A DNA stretch of 64,000 nucleotides. It comes from Streptomyces huiliensis. Its GTDB lineage: Bacteria; Actinomycetota; Actinomycetes; Streptomycetales; Streptomycetaceae. Each line of letters opens with the position of its first letter. The stretch's first letter is position 1. The position numbers were made by a program, and so were the translations under genes. The notes below the pieces were generated by a model that saw only the letters and a list, made by a program, of their open reading frames with translations, had not been told where the DNA came from and made no database searches. The stretch covers positions 1 through 64,000 of the forward strand of contig NZ_JAIQLH010000053.1 in NCBI RefSeq assembly GCF_020037025.1. Direction: 5' to 3'. Shown here piece after piece: positions 60,586-64,000 of the stretch.

Positions 60586-61209
60586 TCCTCGTGGCGTGCC
60601 GGTGGCAAAGGTGTCCCGTGCGGGTGGAGTCCTCCGTGGCACCGACTGGCGTCCGAGCCGGAAGCTTCCTGGTTGAAGGGGCGGCGACAGTCCGGCTTCC
60701 GGCAGGTCGCCGCTCCCCATGGACAGGTCTCAAGGCCCACCCGCTTCCTAGGGTCTGCCGACGGGGTCGGTCAAACCGCCTGGTCCGCGGGTGCGGAGCA
60801 GCACCGGTCAGGCGTACGCCAACCGGCCGGATGTACGAGCGTGCCGCCGGTGCCACGCCCTGCCCATCGGAACGGAATCCGGCTCAAACCGGCCCTCCGT
60901 ATACCGGGCGAGGGAAATCGGGCCAGGCGCTGTGCCCGTACAGCCGATCGCGGACGGTCTGCACCCGAAGGGGTGACCAGACCCATATCAGGCGCTCATC
61001 GCACCGATACGAGGGATCTGCCGTCTCCCTCCCTCCCGCCCCGGCGTTAGTGCCAGGTGAGCATGGGAGTAGTGGCCGTCCCCCCGCCCGGTCCCGCCGT
61101 TCCACTCGTGTGTCCGTCCGTACGCCAGACTCGTGCCTTTCAAGGAACGCGGCCCGGATGCCGTTCCCGCGTTATGCACCTCTGCAGTCAAGGATTCAAG
61201 GAGTCGCAC
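60586..61209. other. Intergenic stretch upstream of the glycine-rich protein gene
   Basis: About 620 bases with only Arg/Pro-rich frames in all directions. I see no credible gene, repeat or terminator. The last ~150 bases presumably hold the promoter of the 61210 gene, but no consensus boxes stand out. Confidence 0.4.
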
Positions 61210-62301
61210 ATGAACGACCGCCCACCCGCCCCGGGCATCGGCGGGGGCCGCCGGTTCGCCCTCCGTGCCGCCTCCGTGTTCTTGGCCGCGGCGACACCGG
61301 TTCTCGGGTCGTCCCACATGCCGGAAGCGGCCGCCGCTCCGCACGGCCAGGTGGTGTTCGACGCACTGGGCCGGCACATGTGGCAGCCCCCGGAGGGCGT
61401 GACGCACGTGAAGGTTCACCTGTGGGGGCCCGGCGGAGGCGGCGGAGGCGGCGCGGGTGGAGGCGGAGGAGGCGGAGGCGAGGCCTACCAGTCGCTCAGC
61501 ACGCACGACGCGGAAGGCGAGCCCGGCGGGGGCGGGGCGGGCGGTTCGGCGGGCAGCGGGGGCAGCAGTGGCTCCTTCGTGGGCTGCTCGGTCGACGTGA
61601 CGCCTGGTCAGGCCTATTTCGTCTACCTGGGTCCGGGCGGCAGCGGGGGGCACGGTGGTGCCGGAGGCACCGGCGGCGCGGGTGGCACCGGCCACCACGG
61701 CGCGGACGGGAAGAACGGGGACACCGGCGACGCCGGCCACGACGGCACCCGAGGGGCGGGCACCGGCTTCGGCATCGAGCGCGGCGACTCGCCGAAGCTG
61801 CTGGCGGGAGCCGCCGGAGGCGCTCCCGGCCGGCACGGCCAGGGAGGCAACGGCGGTACCGGCGGCGGGCATCAGGAAGGCGGACACGCTCACCCCGGCG
61901 CACCCCGTTCCAGCGGTCCGGCCTCCCCGAGCGTCTGCCGGGGGACGACCGAGCGGTTGCTCGGCGCCCGCCCCGGCAGGGCAGGAGCCGCGGGCACCGA
62001 GGGCAAAGCGGACGGTGCCGGCGGTGTCGGTGGCTTCAACGGGCTCCGCTGCCAACGCGACGTCCGGTCCTGCAAGAGCTGGGGAGGCCGGCCGCCCCAC
62101 CCCGTTCTCCCCGACGGGCGCGCGCTTCCCGCGGGCGTGGCCACCGGGGGCGACGGCGCTTCCGGCGGCGACGGGGGGAACGGCGCCCCGGGCGGCCAAG
62201 CCGGAGCCGGAGGGAACAGCAAGGGCCGGGAAGGGGAGGACGGGGTGGGTGGCGGAACGGGCACGGACGGCGCCGGCGGATACGCCGTGATCTCCTGGTA
62301 G
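61210..62301 (+). CDS. Secreted glycine-rich protein, 363 aa
   Basis: An N-terminal export signal (GGRRFALRAASVFLAAATPV, with Arg-Arg suggesting Tat or Sec export) is followed by EGVTHVKVHLWGPGGGGGGG and an extended Gly-rich repeat region, interrupted by a SFVGCSVDVTPGQAYFVYLG strand and a Cys pair (LRCQRDVRSCKSW), ending GTDGAGGYAVISW. This is the actinobacterial/phage glycine-rich (collagen- or PGRS-like) surface protein type. ATG after ~9 bases of weak GGAGTC. Role probably structural or adhesive. A broken relative lies at 60169-60413. Confidence 0.75.
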   Translation: MNDRPPAPGIGGGRRFALRAASVFLAAATPVLGSSHMPEAAAAPHGQVVFDALGRHMWQPPEGVTHVKVHLWGPGGGGGGGAGGGGGGGGEAYQSLSTHDAEGEPGGGGAGGSAGSGGSSGSFVGCSVDVTPGQAYFVYLGPGGSGGHGGAGGTGGAGGTGHHGADGKNGDTGDAGHDGTRGAGTGFGIERGDSPKLLAGAAGGAPGRHGQGGNGGTGGGHQEGGHAHPGAPRSSGPASPSVCRGTTERLLGARPGRAGAAGTEGKADGAGGVGGFNGLRCQRDVRSCKSWGGRPPHPVLPDGRALPAGVATGGDGASGGDGGNGAPGGQAGAGGNSKGREGEDGVGGGTGTDGAGGYAVISW

Positions 62302-62402
62302 CGCCACGACGTCCCGGCGCGCGACGGCCTGAGGGGTGGAGGGTGGCGGCCGCCCCGGCCAACGAGCTCTCCGAACGCCGGCGGCCACTTGGGCAAGCGC
62401 GT

Positions 62403-62639
62403 TCACTCCGCGACCGCGGTGCTGTACTGCCAGGAAGCCACCGGGGCGTCCTGCCGGTCGACACGTTCATGGGAGCCGGTGAAGCGGTAATGCTCGTTTC
62501 GGCCGCGGTGGGTGATGATCAGTCGTTCGTCGTCGACCAGGGCCGCGTCGCGCAGTGAGACGACTCGGGGAAGTGACGCCGGGCCACCGGTCAGAACGGC
62601 GCGCCCGGCGGGAACGAGGCGGATGGCTTCTTCTGTCAT
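62403..62639 (-). CDS. DUF5988 family small protein, 78 aa
   Basis: MTEEAIRLVPAGRAVLTGGP start with VLTGGPASLPRVVSLRDA (residues ~14-31), DERLIITHRGRNEHYRFTG, and the terminal ASWQYSTAVAE. The order (GGPxxLPR, then HYxxTG, then W-x-Y-x-T-x-x-AE) matches the small actinobacterial DUF5988 family, whose function is unknown. The frame is open further upstream, but the ATG at 62639 follows a GCGAGGG site and gives the family's usual length. Confidence 0.75.
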   Translation of the reverse strand: MTEEAIRLVPAGRAVLTGGPASLPRVVSLRDAALVDDERLIITHRGRNEHYRFTGSHERVDRQDAPVASWQYSTAVAE

Positions 62640-63290
62640 AGGCCCTCGCTTCGGCGGATGTGAAAGTGCCGGCCGACTGTCCGGAAGGTCGCACCTTTCA
62701 TCACTTCCCGATCCGTCGCGCCGCATGGACCCTTCATGAAGCGCCAAATCCATAGGGAGGGCTTTCCGCGCCGTGGCGCCTTTATGGCCGCACCAGGAAT
62801 ACCTGTACCACCAGAGCGCCGCCGAGAAGCATGGCATGCCAACCGGAAGCAACATTCCGCTTCTGAAGCACAAGGTCGCAGGGAAATGCCACCACGCGCC
62901 CTCGCACGCGGTGGCCACGGCGGTCCGGAGTTCACCCACAGCGGAGACGGGGCGCCTTGCACCGTCGGACCGACCGAAGCGAACGGTGCAGGTGGAGCCT
63001 GCGGCGACGCGTCATGAAACGCGCGCCGGACTCCAATCCTACGGGCGGTTCATCCGATTACAGGGGCAAAGAGCGCGGATCGGTTCGTGTTTACGGATGA
63101 CTTGTCCGCGCATATGGATGGAGTAGAGGTTCGCCGCATCGCGGCGCTGCACTTGAATCAAGCTTCCCTGTGGTTGATCGCGCCCAGCTCATGTCGTGGA
63201 CCTCGGAAGAAAAACCGATGAACCGGGCGCCCTTTCGGGACGGCGTTCCTGCCGTCCTCTGTCGGCCCCGCGTGGTGACGAAGGGTGAAG
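62640..63290. other. Intergenic stretch of ~650 bases
   Basis: No gene is supported. Open frames here are composed of unpatterned Arg/His/Ala sequence. It presumably includes promoters for the divergent DUF5988 gene (62639, leftward) and the 63291 gene (rightward). Confidence 0.4.
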
Positions 63291-63539
63291 ATGATGAGCC
63301 GTAGCGGTGTGGACAGGTTCCTGGACGGCGTTGACGAGATCGGAAAGGGGATGCGGAAAGGCGCTCGCAAGGGACTCGGGAGCAAGAAGAAGCGCGGAAA
63401 GTCCAAGAACAGGAAACTGCAGAAGGAGAATGCCCGGCAAATCCGCGAACTCACCGCCCAGGTGAGTTCGTTGGCCGGCCTGGTCGCGCAGACGGAACGG
63501 GCCGCGGGTACGGCGCGACCGCCCTCGAAGCCGGCGTGA
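63291..63539 (+). CDS. Small basic coiled-coil protein, 82 aa
   Basis: MSRSGVDRFLDGVDEIGKGM followed by a Lys/Arg/Gly block (KKKRGKSKNRK) and a C-terminal amphipathic coiled coil (NARQIRELTAQVSSLAGLVA). No family recognised; the layout resembles phasin-like or nucleoid-associated small proteins. The stop overlaps the next gene's GTG (GTGA), so it is translationally coupled to the ABC1-family kinase, suggesting a shared membrane- or quinone-related role. Confidence 0.6.
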   Translation: MMSRSGVDRFLDGVDEIGKGMRKGARKGLGSKKKRGKSKNRKLQKENARQIRELTAQVSSLAGLVAQTERAAGTARPPSKPA

Positions 63540-64000
63540 GCCTTCAGCCGCGGGCGGAGGAGGCGGCGGGACAAGGGCATCGGGGCCGCCGGGCGGCGGG
63601 AGCCGCCCTCCGGCTGGTCGCCGGCCAAGTCCGCGAAACCGTGAAGGACAAGGCCGGGAGGCGGTGTTCCGATCCGGCCCGCAGGCAGGAGGACCGAGCC
63701 CGGGATGTGCGTAGGACACTGGAAGACCTGGGCCCGTTGTACATCAAAGTCGGGCAGATCCTGGCCACCCGACCGGACTTGGTGCCGCTTTACCTGCGTG
63801 AAGAGCTGGCCCACCTCAACGACCAAGCCGTCGTCCGTCCGTTCTCGCACTTCGAACCGGTCCTGGAGCAAGAGCTGGGAACCGGCTGGCAGGATCGGTT
63901 CGCCCAGGTGCGCACCGAGCGGCCGCTGGGGGCGGCGTCCCTCGCCCAGGTGTACAAGGCGACGCTGACCGACGGGCGGCAGTGCGTACTGAAGGTGCGG
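63536..64000 (+). CDS. ABC1/AarF (UbiB-like) family kinase, 5' part, cut by window end
   Basis: GTG 63536 overlaps the previous stop; 155 codons are present. ABC1 signatures are clear: LEDLGPLYIKVGQILATRPD (the K-x-G-Q motif, residues ~66-86), LREELAHLNDQAVV, and PLGAASLAQVYKATLTDGRQ, the Ala-rich nucleotide loop. The frame ends with CVLKVR at the ATP-binding Lys. The C-terminal kinase lobe lies beyond 64000. Members are atypical kinases or ATPases linked to quinone/lipid metabolism or to secondary metabolism in Streptomyces. Confidence 0.9.
   Translation, partial: MSLQPRAEEAAGQGHRGRRAAGAALRLVAGQVRETVKDKAGRRCSDPARRQEDRARDVRRTLEDLGPLYIKVGQILATRPDLVPLYLREELAHLNDQAVVRPFSHFEPVLEQELGTGWQDRFAQVRTERPLGAASLAQVYKATLTDGRQCVLKVR

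Overview
The window is high-GC actinobacterial DNA, almost certainly from a Streptomyces chromosome. GTG starts are common, genes overlap by GTGA or ATGA, TTA codons are rare, and the families present (XRE, WYL, SUKH, DUF5988, NUDIX, GNAT) are typical of the genus. Several insertion sequences and gene fragments mark it as accessory, recombined sequence.

Bases 1-11.9 kb are a mobile or defence-like segment. It holds two small genes, an IS21 element (istA/istB), a SUKH protein, a remnant of a TniB-type transposition ATPase, and an SMC/RecN-like ATPase carrying two compensating frameshifts. A leftward group follows: a nucleotidyltransferase, a zinc-motif protein, a 460-aa protein with a helix-turn-helix end, and a possible nuclease-fold protein. 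Two copies of a ~77-bp sequence lie upstream of leftward genes. The second copy has replaced the 3' end of an XRE regulator gene, so 11.9 kb is a recombination junction.

Bases 11.9-20.4 kb hold an XRE / Gfo-Idh / DegT / NUDIX locus, a zinc-ribbon protein, an alpha/beta hydrolase, a gene-poor stretch with transposase debris and a minisatellite, a GNAT acetyltransferase and a truncated short-chain dehydrogenase.

Bases 20.4-46.4 kb are the main discovery: a divergent biosynthetic gene cluster built around six small LanB-like proteins (about 770-854 aa). Each has only the glutamylation-type region and no C-terminal elimination domain, which is the layout of peptide aminoacyl-tRNA ligases (PEARLs). 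Between the two arms lies a 45-aa, very acidic scaffold peptide. The right arm encodes the peptide, three PEARLs, a glycine-oxidase-like FAD enzyme, a PPOX-type flavin protein and a TldD/TldE protease pair, and ends in a degenerate glycosyltransferase-TPR protein. The left arm encodes a TPR protein, three PEARLs, a radical-SAM-like protein lacking the cluster cysteines, and an MFS exporter. The inferred scheme is that tRNA-charged amino acids are added one by one to the end of the peptide, oxidised while attached, cut off by TldD/E and exported as a small amino-acid-derived metabolite, as in ammosamide and 3-thiaglutamate biosynthesis. The complement of ligases and tailoring enzymes does not match a pathway I can name, so the product may be new. 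TTA codons in two left-arm genes suggest bldA control.

Bases 46.4-64 kb are flanking genes: a GT2 glycosyltransferase, two NUDIX hydrolases, a membrane-anchored protein, an M48 protease, a broken SUKH gene, a WYL regulator with a VOC protein, several unrecognised small genes, an IS630 element with target-site duplication next to a broken glycine-rich gene, an intact glycine-rich secreted protein, a DUF5988 protein, and the start of an ABC1/AarF kinase gene cut by the window end.
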